Positions 1 through 35,335 of a DNA stretch of 64,000 nucleotides are shown piece by piece. The position numbers and the translations under genes are program-made. The notes beneath the pieces are model-generated. The model saw only the letters and a list, made by a program, of their open reading frames with translations. It did not search any database and was not told the DNA's origin. The stretch is taken from NCBI RefSeq assembly GCF_041296385.1, contig NW_027184085.1:55395109-55459108 (forward strand). The letters run 5' to 3'. How positions within the stretch are numbered: position 1 is the first letter of the stretch; every line of letters begins with the position of its first letter. Origin of the DNA: Aphelocoma coerulescens. Taxonomy: Eukaryota > Chordata > Aves > Passeriformes > Corvidae.

Positions 1-19135
<19,135 letters not shown>

Positions 19136-19246
19136 GGTGCTGGGTGCACTGCACTGGTGGTAGCTGTGGTGGCAAGGAAGTTAGAACTTACCAAAGCTGA
19201 AAAACATGTGCATAATTTCATGATGGACACCCAGCTAACTAAAAGA
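19136..19246 (+). CDS. KCNN2: KCNN2 exon: S6 and start of calmodulin-binding domain
   Basis: This exon is 111 nt, exactly 37 codons, in phase 0 at both ends, and covers rat SK2 residues 383-419. It completes the S6 inner-pore helix ([15 protein letters not shown]) and continues into the calmodulin-binding region that couples calcium to gating. Val407 (19208-19210), Phe410, Met411 and Met412 lie in the part known from SK2/calmodulin structures to form the pocket for openers such as NS309. The acceptor is GTTTTCAG before 19136 and the donor is GTAAGT at 19247. The reading frame runs on past the exon for about 200 bases by chance, so a single-frame ORF search over-extends it; the donor and the family alignment fix the true end. 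Confidence 0.97.
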
Positions 19247-19497
19247 GTAAGTCACACTTTATATTCACAACTGAAAAGAAATACTGTGTATTTATTTCTG
19301 CATTTGTTTTTAAGTAGTGTCCTGCTCGGTACCCCTGCTGAACATTATCATGGGTGTGATTTTGAAAGATTAGAGATTGAATGCCTTAAGTTTATCTCTA
19401 AATTGAGGGCAACTGCAAGCTGTCAAAAAATTTTGAGGATTTGAATATTGTATAGAGGGTTCTTGTAACTTGAAGGTAGTTGGTGTTAATTAGTTAA

Positions 19498-19539
19498 TAG
19501 TCTAGTTTCACAGCAGGTAAGTGCTGTGAAACTAGACTA
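19498..19539. repeat. Perfect 18-bp inverted repeat with 6-nt loop
   Basis: The left arm TAGTCTAGTTTCACAGCA (19498-19515) and right arm TGCTGTGAAACTAGACTA (19522-19539) are exact reverse complements, separated by GGTAAG. The bases just outside and inside the arms do not pair, so the stem is exactly 18 bp. It lies in a KCNN2 intron about 250 bp after the S6 exon. It is too short for a typical microRNA precursor. Confidence 0.9.
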
Positions 19540-20751
19540 CTGTATTAAACCAAAAGCTTTTATGTGGCATATGAAAATACAATTTTTTTAGCTAAAATAG
19601 GTGAAATAACAGATAAAAACAAGAATTTCAAGCTATGAAAGATGTTCTTAAGAAAACAACGTTTCAGGGTTTGTGAGCGAGGCAGTCTTTCCAATTGCTT
19701 TTTGTACACAACGCATGGTTTATTTAGCGGCACACAGTGCTGAAGGGTTCTGAAAGATGTTTGTTTATATTATTTTTAGAAGAGATTGTTATTTTAAAAA
19801 TAGAAATCATTGGTGTTCAAAGAAATATTTTAAATGAAAGAAAATGCAGCAAACAAAGAAGTAGAAATCCTTTGCTGAAATGAAGCAGGTCAGTGTTGAG
19901 GGAACAAGTGAGTAGTAGCTGTACAGTCCACTCAACGTGTTTAGTCTTCATTATTGAGAAGAGCCAATGTGGAGACAAAGGTCCTTATAATCACAACAGG
20001 AGCTCAGCAGAGTTTCTTCTTGCCAGTGTGTTCAGAGGGATGTCAATGCCTAAGATGGAGACAGTTGTTCTGCTCCAGGCAAGGAGGAGGGTGACTGCCC
20101 TGGTACAGCTCCATGCAGCGTTTCAGTGCTGCACTGCCATGCGTCCTCTGCTGCAGAGAGCCCTGTCCTATCCCTACATGCTGTGTTTCTCAAAACACTG
20201 CTCTGTCTGTGCTGGCTCTCTCATTTCTGTGCTGCTCACCACTAACAGCCTGTATCACCTCTAAGCAGTCACAGTGGGGAAAGACTAAGGATACGTGGGA
20301 AGACAGTTCTTATATAGGTATAAAGGGTCTCTGACACAAAGTGGCTTTCTGAGCTTGTTGGTTAACACTCCTATTGCAGTCAGTTATGGTCTTGTTGATA
20401 CTAGACCACAGAAAACAATTTGTCCCTTCCTAACACAGTTACTTTTCTAGGGTTATCTTGAGAGCTGAGCCCAAAATGTCTTGCAGAGATTGGCCAGATT
20501 TTGAGTCTGGTGTTCATTTATTTATGCCTTCTGAAGTTTATTTTGTTCATATAAATCTCAGTGTTAGTCTAATACTTTATCCAAGTGGTACTTTCATACC
20601 TTCAAGCTCATGAAACTCACAGCACATGAAAAGCAAACCAAGCAAAGAAATCCAAGATGCACAGCAGGTCACAAATCACGCAGGTGATGGGGAGCTTTCC
20701 TCACAGCCTGGAGACAGCGATACCTTGTGGAAGTGCAAGGGCTGCTTAGGG

Positions 20752-20783
20752 ATTGTGAGGAGGTCTCTAAACCTCCTCACAAT
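20752..20783. repeat. Perfect 13-bp inverted repeat with 6-nt loop
   Basis: The arms ATTGTGAGGAGGT (20752-20764) and ACCTCCTCACAAT (20771-20783) are exact reverse complements around CTCTAA. It lies in the same KCNN2 intron as the 18-bp hairpin, about 1.2 kb away, and is unrelated in sequence. Confidence 0.85.
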
Positions 20784-21656
20784 GTGGTTGTGCTTTCACT
20801 GAAGACAGGACAAGGTTCTCCAACGCTTACAGGTGCCAGGTTGGGGGTGACCTGTTGCTAGGCAGAGCTATTGCATGACATTCCTGCAATGTCTTAGCCC
20901 TTGACTTAGCTCTAACACTGCAGTTACTGGCACGGCATAAAGCTGGAGGGACGGAAAATAAAGGTGAATAATTAGGACAATTTTTCTTTGCAAGTAACCT
21001 AGTCATTCCATCATTAATCAACATTGCATTCAAATTATTTGTATGTTTTTAAGCGTTCTTGAAACTTTTGTATGACCTAAAAAGAGAACTCCAGGTACTC
21101 TTACCTTCAATATTTTATGGAAAGCCTCATTGAAAAAAAAGGCAAAGCACTTTTTAAATAGAACTCTGCCCATGTTAATTGACAACATATTTTCTCATCT
21201 TCTTGGAGAATGTTAAAAGAGAAACAAGTATAAAAACTAACCACCACCAAAAAAAAAAAGGAAATGGAAAAAGTGTTCAAACGGCTCTGGAAGCTTAAAA
21301 GACTGTTAAATTGCTAAGAGAATTAATAGGTTCTAACCATAGAAGAAGCGAGAAATGTCATCGTACTATTAAATACACTTAATTAACGTACAGATAATGC
21401 ATTAGTATTTCCTCGCTGTAATTTGTATTGCCATAAACACCAAACAGCTCCAACTCTTTGAAGAGGGAAAATTATTCCTGGATGCAAAAATATTTGATCC
21501 CAATTTCACATCTATCTAAAAAGGAAATTGCTCATCAGTCCCCTTAGTCCAGTTGTTGCTTTCTCCCCTCAGTGCTGCAGTTTCTTGAGGTACCCACTTC
21601 CCATAGTTAAGACAGCATTTTAAAAGCTTTAGGAAGAGTTAGTACCAGAAAAGTGA

Positions 21657-26345
<4,689 letters not shown>

Positions 26346-26415
26346 ATTAAGAAGTGTAAAAATGGAACAAAGGAAACTGAATGATCAAGCCAACACTTTG
26401 GTGGACCTGGCAAAG
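26346..26415 (+). CDS. KCNN2: KCNN2 exon: distal calmodulin-binding domain
   Basis: This 70-nt exon has one base completing the glutamine codon started in the previous exon (CA + A) plus 23 codons, rat SK2 residues 463-485. It reads [14 protein letters not shown] and ends VDLAK. Arg464 and Lys467 (26350-26352 and 26359-26361), known to be essential for calcium-independent calmodulin binding in SK2, are both present. The acceptor is CTTTTTAG and the donor is GTTAGT at 26416, slightly off the consensus GTRAGT. The exon is far shorter than any ORF cutoff and was found from the channel alignment. Confidence 0.95.
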
Positions 26416-28253
26416 GTTAGTAGGCAGTTACTGTTGTTTCGACATTCATTCTTCCAAAATGAAGAGTTTTTAAGTGAAAATGGTGTGCATTATATGTGCA
26501 AATCTTGTTAACAAGGTTGTTATTTGTAGCAAGTGAAAATATATGTGTGTTTTGTGGTAGTACCTACTGAAAGAAACATCCTGACGAAAGTTTGAATGTG
26601 CCATATTTATTTATTTTTTTGTACATTTGAAAAAGACTTCACAATTGAGAGGCTGATCCTGAGAGCTCCTGAAGTGACTGCGGTGGTCATGGTAAATGCT
26701 GAACTGTGAGTGGGCCGTAGTGGTGTAGTGCTGTGTAGTAAGGAGATATGCCATGTGGTGATAGTGACTGTGCCATCACAGACCATAGTACATAGCCTCT
26801 TGACTGGAATTAGAGGTTCTGGTTTTCTGTTCCTGTTGTCTTATGCAGCAGTAACTTTAGATAAGTAAATTTAGATCTGGATTTATTTAAGTTTATATAA
26901 TGAATAGTAGCTGCCTACTTTGCCAGTATATCATAAGGCTTTTAAAATCTTTTTTAAACCATTTGAGTTGAGGTAAAAGAGGCTATTCAGTTGCAAACTG
27001 CTTGTTTATTGTTGTTAGAATTTTTCATAAATATATAATAACTAGGAAGCTAGAGGTCTGAGCTGATAGCATTTTGGATTTCTCATTAGATCTTAATATT
27101 TAAGAGTTACTGTGAGCTTAGTTTGAGGCAACATTAGAAGCATTAATGGGCTCTTCCTAAGGGTTTCTTGTACACCTCTTCATTTACCTCAAAATCCTCC
27201 TCAATTTCAAGTGCATCAAAGCAACGATTAAACTCTTCAGTGTTCATTCCCCTCTTGTTTTACAGAACCACCTGACAACTTCAGGTGAAAATACAGTTCA
27301 GTCTAATGCTTCTGGCAACTAATAAGGACTTAAGATACTATTTTGTGTAGAATACAAGACTGTTCAAGGATAATGCTAGCATCCTGAAACAAGAGGCAGA
27401 GAAATGGGTTATAACACTCACGTGATACTGAAGTGGTTTACACTTCAGGCAGTCATTCAATTAATTTTCCTTTCCTTTGGATGGTTCATAAATTTTAACC
27501 ATTTTTCTACTGAATTACATCCAGTTTTTACTCTATTTTAAATAATCTGAAGTCTCAGTCTGTAGGAGGCAGACATTTAGCCTTTTTTTTTAACCAGTTC
27601 CAAGTCCCTATGAAATAACACATTTCAGATTACATTTTTACTGACCATTGTGTCATTTTAAAGTACACTGTATATATTTGCTGTATCCAAACAGTGTTTT
27701 GTAGAGGCCAGATAGATTGGAAATGCAGAAGTAGAAAAGCATACAATTGAGTTTTTATTCCTTGCACTACTTTTCAGAAACAATGCACTGGATTCCTCTT
27801 ACTGCCAATATAAGAAAACCTTCTCAGTTTAGGGAGAAAGCCAGTGAACAACATTTGTGCACTGCTTTCAAGAACGAAGGTGTTTAAGAATCAAGAACAG
27901 TTAGGGATGGAGCACATCACTGGAGCCTTCAGTCCCCTGGTGGCTTCCACTGACTGTTCAAAAAGCTTCACCTGGTGCACTCCCAAGCACCTAAATTTCC
28001 ACAAAAGGTCTGGTTTATAATTTATTTCGACTTTGACATCTGAAGTGCTACTAAAAGGCATTACATTTCTGCTCAAGAAATCTAGTAGAAAGCTTAGTCT
28101 ACTGTAATTTAATCTACAGGGAAAATTATTTCACAAGACTATCTATTGTTATAATACTCATATCCTCTTTTACAAACCCTTATAGAGTTGTGCTACTTGT
28201 TACAATACTTGTAAGGTCTCTCTAAACTTTTACTTACATCCTTCTACTTTCAG
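26416..28253 (+). other. KCNN2: KCNN2 last intron, 1.8 kb
   Basis: The intron runs from donor GTTAGT to acceptor CTACTTTCAG, which follows a clear pyrimidine stretch. It shows only AT-rich sequence with short chance ORFs, and no repeat or RNA gene that I can recognise. Confidence 0.9.
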
Positions 28254-28541
28254 ACTCAAAACATCATGTATGACATGATTTCTGACTTAAATGAAAGAAG
28301 TGAAGATTTTGAGAAGAGAATTGTTACTCTGGAAACTAAACTGGAAACTTTAATTGGTAGCATTCAAGCTCTTCCTGGACTGATTAGCCAGACAATCAGC
28401 CAGCAACAGAGGGAATTCCTCGAGGCTCAGATACAAAATTACGATAAGCATGTTGCCTACAGTGCTGAACGGTCACGATCTTTGTCAAGAAGAAGGAGAT
28501 CATCCTCCACAGCACCACCAACTTCATCAGAGAGTAGCTAG
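28254..28541 (+). CDS. KCNN2: KCNN2 terminal coding exon: coiled coil and basic/Ser-rich tail, stop TAG
   Basis: This exon has 95 codons plus TAG, rat SK2 residues 486-580, so the tail length is unchanged. It opens [19 protein letters not shown], a heptad-bearing stretch through [11 protein letters not shown] that forms the C-terminal coiled coil of SK subunits. It continues with [10 protein letters not shown] and a Gln-rich helix, and ends [20 protein letters not shown] plus Glu-Ser-Ser. The triple serine after RRRR matches the known protein kinase A sites Ser568-570 that control surface expression. This tail separates KCNN2 from KCNN1 and KCNN3. A few positions (for example Gln in SIQALPG, and the [13 protein letters not shown] region) differ from the mammalian sequence as I recall it, as expected for a sauropsid. 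The acceptor is TACTTTCAG before 28254. Confidence 0.97.
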   Translation, partial: TQNIMYDMISDLNERSEDFEKRIVTLETKLETLIGSIQALPGLISQTISQQQREFLEAQIQNYDKHVAYSAERSRSLSRRRRSSSTAPPTSSESS

Positions 28542-28868
28542 AAGAGAATAAGTTAACCGCAAAATAAAGACTTTTTGCCATCATATGGTCAATATTTTAG
28601 CTTTTATTGTAAAGCCCTATGGTTCTAGCCAGTGTTATCTGGGTTCTGATGTCAGAATCCTGGAAACCTGAACAGATTTTAGGCCAAAATGAGTGAAAAC
28701 TCTTCTTTTTTTCCCCCCTCCTCCTCTCAGATGCACAGTGAATGCACCTATTATTGCTATATTAGATTGTTCTTCCTGTAATTTCACTTTTTATTCATGC
28801 ACTTCAAACAAGCTTTACTACTACAATACATAATCTAGTATAATAAAAAGGTTAATTTCTGCACATAG
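28542..28868 (+). other. KCNN2: Probable KCNN2 3' UTR with two AATAAA signals
   Basis: This is non-coding sequence directly after the TAG. AATAAA occurs at 28563-28568, very close to the stop, and again at 28842-28847, which would give a 3' UTR of roughly 0.3 kb. A pyrimidine-rich tract (T then C/T) lies at about 28705-28730. Brain SK transcripts often use more distal ends, so the end given here is a minimum and is inferred only from the hexamer. Confidence 0.5.
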
Positions 28869-29708
28869 TTACTTGATTACTTGGACCTAATGACCAAAAA
28901 ATAATCACAATCAAAAGACCTAATTATGAACTTTTAAGAAGCTAAATTGAAGCTTAATGATAATTTCTCAGTATGAAAGCTAACTGTCTAAACTTTGCTT
29001 GCAGTGGAGGGGGAAAAAAAATTGATATTAATCTAACAGTGTGCTGTATATGTATAGTCATTTTAAAAGGTCACTGACAGCTTCAATTTCTGAAGTGATT
29101 AATTAAAAATATAGTTTATCCTAGAATATAAGTCTTGGAGTAAGCTATGGGTTTTTAAAATATTCTTAGGGCTTTTATTTAACATGCATTGGTACACACA
29201 TGCACATAGATAATATATATATACATATGTATTTATGTATATAAAATTATTTATGCAATGCCCATGGCAATGATCTTTTAAACTGACTATTTGTAAAGCT
29301 ACTGGCATTCAAAAACTACAGGCAAAGTCCTTTTACTTATTCGGAGTCTCATAACTATGCCAGGTAAGTTTGTCCAGATCAAAAGCATCACTTTCAGCCA
29401 GAAGTCTCCTAATAATGCTATTTGGGTTTTGAAAGTGTTAGGTCGCTACTTTCTCCACTCCTTTCATTGTGTTTCTGGAGTGAATGACTGACACACATAG
29501 TATACACGGTTGTGTGATGGCAGCACAGTGTCCTGTATACATTATGTTTGGATAATCCCCATGTTTCCTGCTATGCAGTCAAGCTTAGCAAAACACTTCT
29601 AGCAATATTTCCAAAATCTGTAAAAAGCCAGCTGTAGACTGGAGTTACAACAGTAGGGTATCTATAGTACTTTATTTTCGTGCATAAAAATAAGGTCTCC
29701 TACTTTAT

Positions 29709-29772
29709 TTAAAAAAAAAAAAAAAAACAAAAAAAAACCACAAACAAACAAAAAAAAAAAGTAAAAAAAAAC
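29709..29772. repeat. A-rich low-complexity tract
   Basis: About 64 bases almost wholly A, with scattered C and one GT. A minus-strand ORF through it reads as poly-Phe and is an artefact. It could be the decayed tail of a retroposed sequence, but no body or target-site duplication is evident. Confidence 0.8.
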
Positions 29773-32700
29773 CCGAAAACAAATCAGAAAGCAGTCACCA
29801 GTAGGCACTGGTGAAAAGCTTTTGACTGACATTTCTCCTGGTTTATGCTCCAGAGTAGCAAAACTAGGTAAGTTTAAATGCTCAGAAGATGCAACTTGCA
29901 TTCACAATTCCTAGTTATAAACAGGAAATTATTTGACTTTATGAGATATTTTTTAGTACTTGCTATTTACGAAATATGCCAGTCCAGTCTGCCTCTCCCC
30001 CAGTTTACAGGCAAGGGTGACATCTGTAGCTAAACAAGTAGACATGGCTGACTGTTTCTAAGTAATATTATGTCTGCCTAGAAGTAACCAACTTGCACGT
30101 TGAAGGAAATGCACATTGCTCCATGAAACACTGTGACTTCTGGTCAACAAGGACAGGCAGGAAAGAGTAATGCAAGAAGTCAGGGCAGAGCCCTGCTGGG
30201 CAAGAGAGAAAAGCTGTTCTTTCCAGTAACCAGAATTCCCCAAACCAAATACATAATCTGAAAAACAGCAGACACTTTAGGCCTATTTAAATTAAAGGAT
30301 CTTCTTTTCTGGTGTTACGAATGTATAAATGATGAATGTATAAGTGACATCCAGAGGTATTGCATGCTTATTAAAAGGTCAAGAATTTCTCCAACTTTTT
30401 ATGTCCTTGAGAAAAATTATGACTTTGCAGTATTTTTCCCCCTAGAGCAGGACAGTTGCATGCCTTTGGCGTGCCTTATTTGCAGACTGGTATTTTGTGA
30501 CTGGAAATAACAAGCAGTATGCATAGTATTTGCAGTTCTGCTTTCATTTTTATGGAGTTCATTTCCAAAGGAAAAGGGGGATATTATATAGTGCTAATAC
30601 TTTTCTAGTGCAGTCCTTAACTACATGAGATTGTGAGTGGTCATAAGGCCAGTAGTGATTAATAATATTGGAATTTAATAGTCAAGTTTTAGAATTTTTT
30701 TCTCCTTTTTTGCATTTAGTTTAGAATACTTTTCTTGACATTGAATGTGAAATACACTTTCTGTAGCTTGAATACATTCCTTTTTCTCCTGTCAGCTTGA
30801 ACTAGCTCTTTCATTGTTTACATCTTTTTAATATATGTATAACACCCATTTTTTGCACAACTGGGTTTTTTAAGAACTGTAGCTACACTTTGAAAATTCT
30901 TGTCAATCTGTCAATTTGAATTAAGATCTAGCTGTAAGTATTGAGCTAGCTATTTCTGTTGTGAAAGAGCAGCTGTCATCTTTGACCTCTCCAATTCTTT
31001 TACTCACTAGGACTCAGGAGCCTAAACTTAATATTATTGCCACAGCTTTTTGCAATGGTGAGATGCATCAGGATTATTTCCATCAGTAGCATTCTGTAAC
31101 AACCTGCCAAATTATTTTGGATTCCTTTCTTTCTTTTTAAAGCAAAAACAAATGATGTCACCATGTAATACTCCAGTTCTACATCTTAATTTACGTTCAA
31201 GCTCACTACAGATATTTTATCTGCATTTTCAGCACAAATGATTTTTTTTCTCGTAATATCTGATTTCAGCACTAAGGTGCTGCATGGGGATACACTATAT
31301 GAAAGGACAGATATAAACTTCTATTCAGGAGAGCACAAAGCACTCTTGGTTTGATTTTCTTACTCCTTACACTAAACTCCTTTTAGTCTTCCCTTGTCTG
31401 ACTTTTGTAGTACCACAACCTTACTGACTTTTTATTTCCAAAATTTTAGCTCTATCATTGTCAACAGATATGATCATCAAAAGGAAAACATATCATTATT
31501 GTATCTTGGAAACTGTATATTTAAATGTAGATTTTCTTTGAAAGTTTGTTTACAAAGAGTCTTTCTCTAAGCATATGGCATATTTACCATGTTACAACTG
31601 TAAAGCTTCATGCACCTCTTGCCTTAGTTTCACCAGTAGGAAAATTCTGTTTTCAGTTGCTATTAAACTCCTCCTTTTCACTACATTCCAGACACTGATT
31701 CCATTTGTCAGTTTCTTGGGAGTCTTGTTGCTAGTCTGCTTTTTTAAAGACACCGAGCAGAGATATCTTGCTCGGAAGGACTGAAATTAAGATCACAAAT
31801 AGACCTGTTCACGACGCTTAAGATTAAATGCATTGATTTAAATAGTACTTTTTACTTACATTTAGGTTTTTTGCAGAATCAGAATAATACATTTATATGA
31901 TTTATGCTTGCAAATGCTCTGCAATTCTTGATTCTGTAAATCATTATGTATTTTAAGCCTGCAGATCTTTCCAGATGGACTTGTGCAACTCAGCTTTTCT
32001 TTACCTCCTGCTGCTCCATAAGGATGTATCTAATATGGAAAGAGATTTACTATCTAAAAGTTTGGCATCCGTCTTAGGAGCTCTAAAAGCCTTCTGGAGG
32101 TCCATACCTTGTGAGCTATTTCAAAACTCTGGCTCCCCAGACTGGGTTGGAATCACTGTCATCATTAGAGCAAAAATAAGTGGTAAGCATAATGTTTTAC
32201 AAATTGTAAGACTCTTTCCATGTCAGATCATATGTAAACATTCAAATTGATATGCCGCACACTAAAAGCATATCTAAGCATAAAAGAATAAAAGGTGTTC
32301 AATGTGTCTAAAGTTCAGAATAAAATCTGTAACCCTTATCAGTACTAAAAATTAAAATTGTTTGAAAACTCCTTTCCCCTAACTAAAAGTTATGAAAAAT
32401 TCTTTGTAAGTTTTATCCATGGGAGGTTTTCTGGTTAGTAAGTGTGTGCTCTCCATCTGCCAAGCTTTTTGGTCATATCCGTTCTTTTTTTAAATCAAAG
32501 TCCTTAAAGTCTCTTTCCCCTTTTAGTCCACACTCAAAATAATTATTAAGGGGTGACAAGCAACGAAATAGAGGGGAAGGTAGGAAGGAGCTAACACTCG
32601 TGTGTTATTTTCAAGATTCCACCTCTGCATCAGCATATCTAAATGCTCAGAAACAGACACAAATTTTAACCAGCACTCCTGGCTACCCAGGTACGAGCCA

Positions 32701-33196
32701 GCCCTAGCCTGGGAAGAGCACTGCCATGTCTGAACAGTCCTGAGGTGGAGCTGACACATACTCAAAGCCAACATTTATGTGTGTTGAAATACATGTACAC
32801 AGAACTTTATGTGTGCATAATAAAATTAACCTACATCTGTTGATTAGGGCTTATGAATGTGGTCCTATATCTGTTAGCACAAATTCAAAGAAAACTAAGC
32901 TATAATGTATGTTAGTCTTTTTATGATAAACCTTTTAAGGGATATCCTTAAGATCTCGACTCTCTCCATGTCTGAGAGAATAAAGAAAAAGAGACACTTA
33001 AAAGATTCTTTCCTGTCAGGTGTGCATAGGTTTGGCTCTGACTTGCCTGAGTGCCTCACTGCACATCAGCTTTGGTCCAGAAATCACGGGGTTTTATTCA
33101 CTCCAGAAAGAACAGGTTTCTCTCACTGTAGAGGGACTTAGCACAGCACTGAGCAAGAAGTCCCATCTCTCAAGAGCAGCCTGGTGTGCAAGATGA

Positions 33197-33224
33197 TCTC
33201 CTATTCATAATAATGAATAGGAGA
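33197..33224. repeat. Perfect 12-bp inverted repeat with 4-nt loop
   Basis: The arms TCTCCTATTCAT (33197-33208) and ATGAATAGGAGA (33213-33224) are exact reverse complements around AATA. The stem is isolated in non-coding DNA with no T-tract that would suggest a Pol III gene. Confidence 0.85.
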
Positions 33225-34632
33225 GGAAGATTGTGTTAATTTATCCAACTCTGCTCAAGACTTACGGCTTAGCACAGCATCAAGCCCAGTGCAGACACTT
33301 GATTCCCTGCCAAGAATTGCTTACAGCTGGACAGTACAGCACATGGATGGAGCAGGTGCAGAGTGGTCTGGACTAGGGTATGTTGACATGCTGAAATGGA
33401 GGCAGTTACCAGAATTAGCATCAACATACTGCCATATATTGGACTTTGTTACAGTGATACAGCTGAAGCTCTATTAGATCAATAATTTTCAGGCCTTTAT
33501 ATGAAGAAGATTCTCTTGCAGAGGACTTCAAAGCTTTTCTGCACATTGAAGGATATGCAATGCGGTGTCAGTGAAAGAAAAAACATATGCCAAGATCTTG
33601 AACCTGTTGCAAGCTAGCATGGCAAGTAACAAAAGCAGATGGAGAACTGAAGCTTTATGCTGACTTCCCTTTCAGTCAGATTCGCTTAAGCCCATTAGTA
33701 TCTTCAAGTATTTAGGAGAATCTATACTGTTTTCAATTATACATGAAGCGAGCTGCAAGCTTTTAGTTAGATTAAGAGGTTCTACTTTAAGAGTATGCCT
33801 ATTCTGACCTACTGTTCCCTTTCTAACCTAAATTTCAAAGTACCTTGAGTCTAAAGAGGAGATGCATATTATCCTATGTGGATTACAGCAAAGCAGGTCT
33901 CTGAACAAAAAAAGCAGCTCCAGTCCAGATAAATGACCAAACATCATATAGCACTAGGAATAATAATGGAGTTAAAATGTTCAAGTAGACAAATTGACAA
34001 GCCAGAGGCTTCAGAGCTTAGAAAAGGTTTAAGTGAAGCCTCACTCCAGATGTAAAATTCATGGGGAGCAATGAAATGTAAGAGACTGTGCAATTACACT
34101 TTCTGACAATGAATTATAGGGGCAAACTGTATGTGTTTAATACTAGCTTATCACCTTATATGGAGAAGTTCTCAAAATGTGAGAGTAATACGAAGGCTGA
34201 TCATCACACAGAAATAAAGCAAGTTTTTTTAACAGAGGACTCCAAACTCTAATAGAAATGTGGAGAAGGCCTGAAAGAGATTATGCTAGATTATTCTCTC
34301 AAAAGACAGGTCCTTAGGCTCCACAGGCTAGTATAAATTGCAAGAGATGAGGTTTCAAGTGGTCTCACACAAAAATCAAACTAAAAATATATCTCAGGAG
34401 CAGTTTGGAACTTAAAAAACATCACTGTGTGCTCAGTACCAGAAATCTGCGCAAAATGGGGTGTGGCAGATCAGTTTCCCTGATGGAGGAAGAACTGTCT
34501 AGTGATAAGCACATGAACTTGACATGCATGTAGGAGAAAAAGAAATCTATCTTGGAGCCACCCTTTATTAACCTGCAGTTTCAAATAATGTGGCACCCTA
34601 GGTAATGAAATAGTAACAATCAGAGCTCCAAT

Positions 34633-34970
34633 TTTTTTTTTTTTTTTGCAAACACCACTTAGCACAAATGAGTGCACTTAGGATAAGAGGTATGGGTGCA
34701 TGCCACTCCCCCTGTTGTTCCAACCCACCCTCAACCCTTTGCTCTATGCGTTTTATTCCAGCAGCTCCTGAGCACTGGGAACTGTGGTTGCCTCTGTCAG
34801 CATCTCTGGTACACAGCTGCTGGGACTGATCTGGTAGGAGGTGACCCTGGGGCCACTGAGAGGCCACTGGCCCAGTGCCTGTTACTGGAGAGAGCAAGAC
34901 CCAACCTGAAGGTGGCCAAGGCCACTCAGTGGAGCAGCAGCATATAACCTCTGTTCGTCCTCCCACACCA
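34633..34970 (-). other. GC-richer patch bounded by a T-tract; possible retroposed fragment
   Basis: This block is clearly GC-richer than its surroundings and is bounded on the left by a T run (about 34633-34648). Read on the minus strand, it is a sequence that ends in a poly-A run, with an AATAAA roughly 110 bases before the tail (plus-strand TTTATT at 34751-34756). That layout fits a small processed retrocopy. No open frame resembles a known protein, and I could not find matching target-site duplications, so a chance GC-rich island next to a T-tract is equally possible. Confidence 0.2.
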
Positions 34971-35296
34971 CTGTATCACTACATTCTTCTGTTTCTTAAA
35001 TGGTGTTATAGACTGAAATATGCTTTTCTTATCACATCTGAAACGTGATGTCACTCATTATGACAGGCTGTGCTACTGCTGTGAAGAAACCACGGGGTCT
35101 GCTTCTCCGCTGGGGGCAAGGACAGTGCTGTACCATTCAGTAGGACTCTTTTCAGAGAACAGCTTGTTTTCAAGATAAAAACCAGCAACACTCCACCAGC
35201 ACCGATTCAAGGGGGATAAACCTTAGGAAAGTGTTCTGGCTTGGCAATGAGATTTAGAAACTTGGCTTCTCGGTGGTTAAACATTAAATCTACTTT

Positions 35297-35298
35297 AA

Positions 35299-35333
<35 letters not shown>

Positions 35334-35335
35334 AT
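35297..35335. repeat. (AATA)n microsatellite, about 9.75 units
   Basis: An uninterrupted run of the tetranucleotide AATA over 39 bases. Because it is perfect and long, it is likely to be length-variable between individuals. Confidence 0.95.

Larger units (their letters stand above)
28869..34600. other. Intergenic or extended 3' UTR; no gene seen
   Basis: AT-rich non-coding sequence downstream of KCNN2. It contains a TA-rich microsatellite around 29208-29245, an A-rich tract at 29709-29772, and a 12-bp hairpin at 33197-33224. The longest ORFs are about 90 codons and match nothing that I recognise. I see no CpG island or RNA gene. Confidence 0.7.

Noticed and set aside
19893..20334. Overlapping 123- and 73-codon frames in a KCNN2 intron, considered as an alternative exon
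   Set aside because: Cys-rich but with no known motif and no splice context; the flanking SK2 exons join without it.
28396..28584. Minus-strand frame over the last KCNN2 exon
   Set aside because: Antisense shadow of the true terminal exon.
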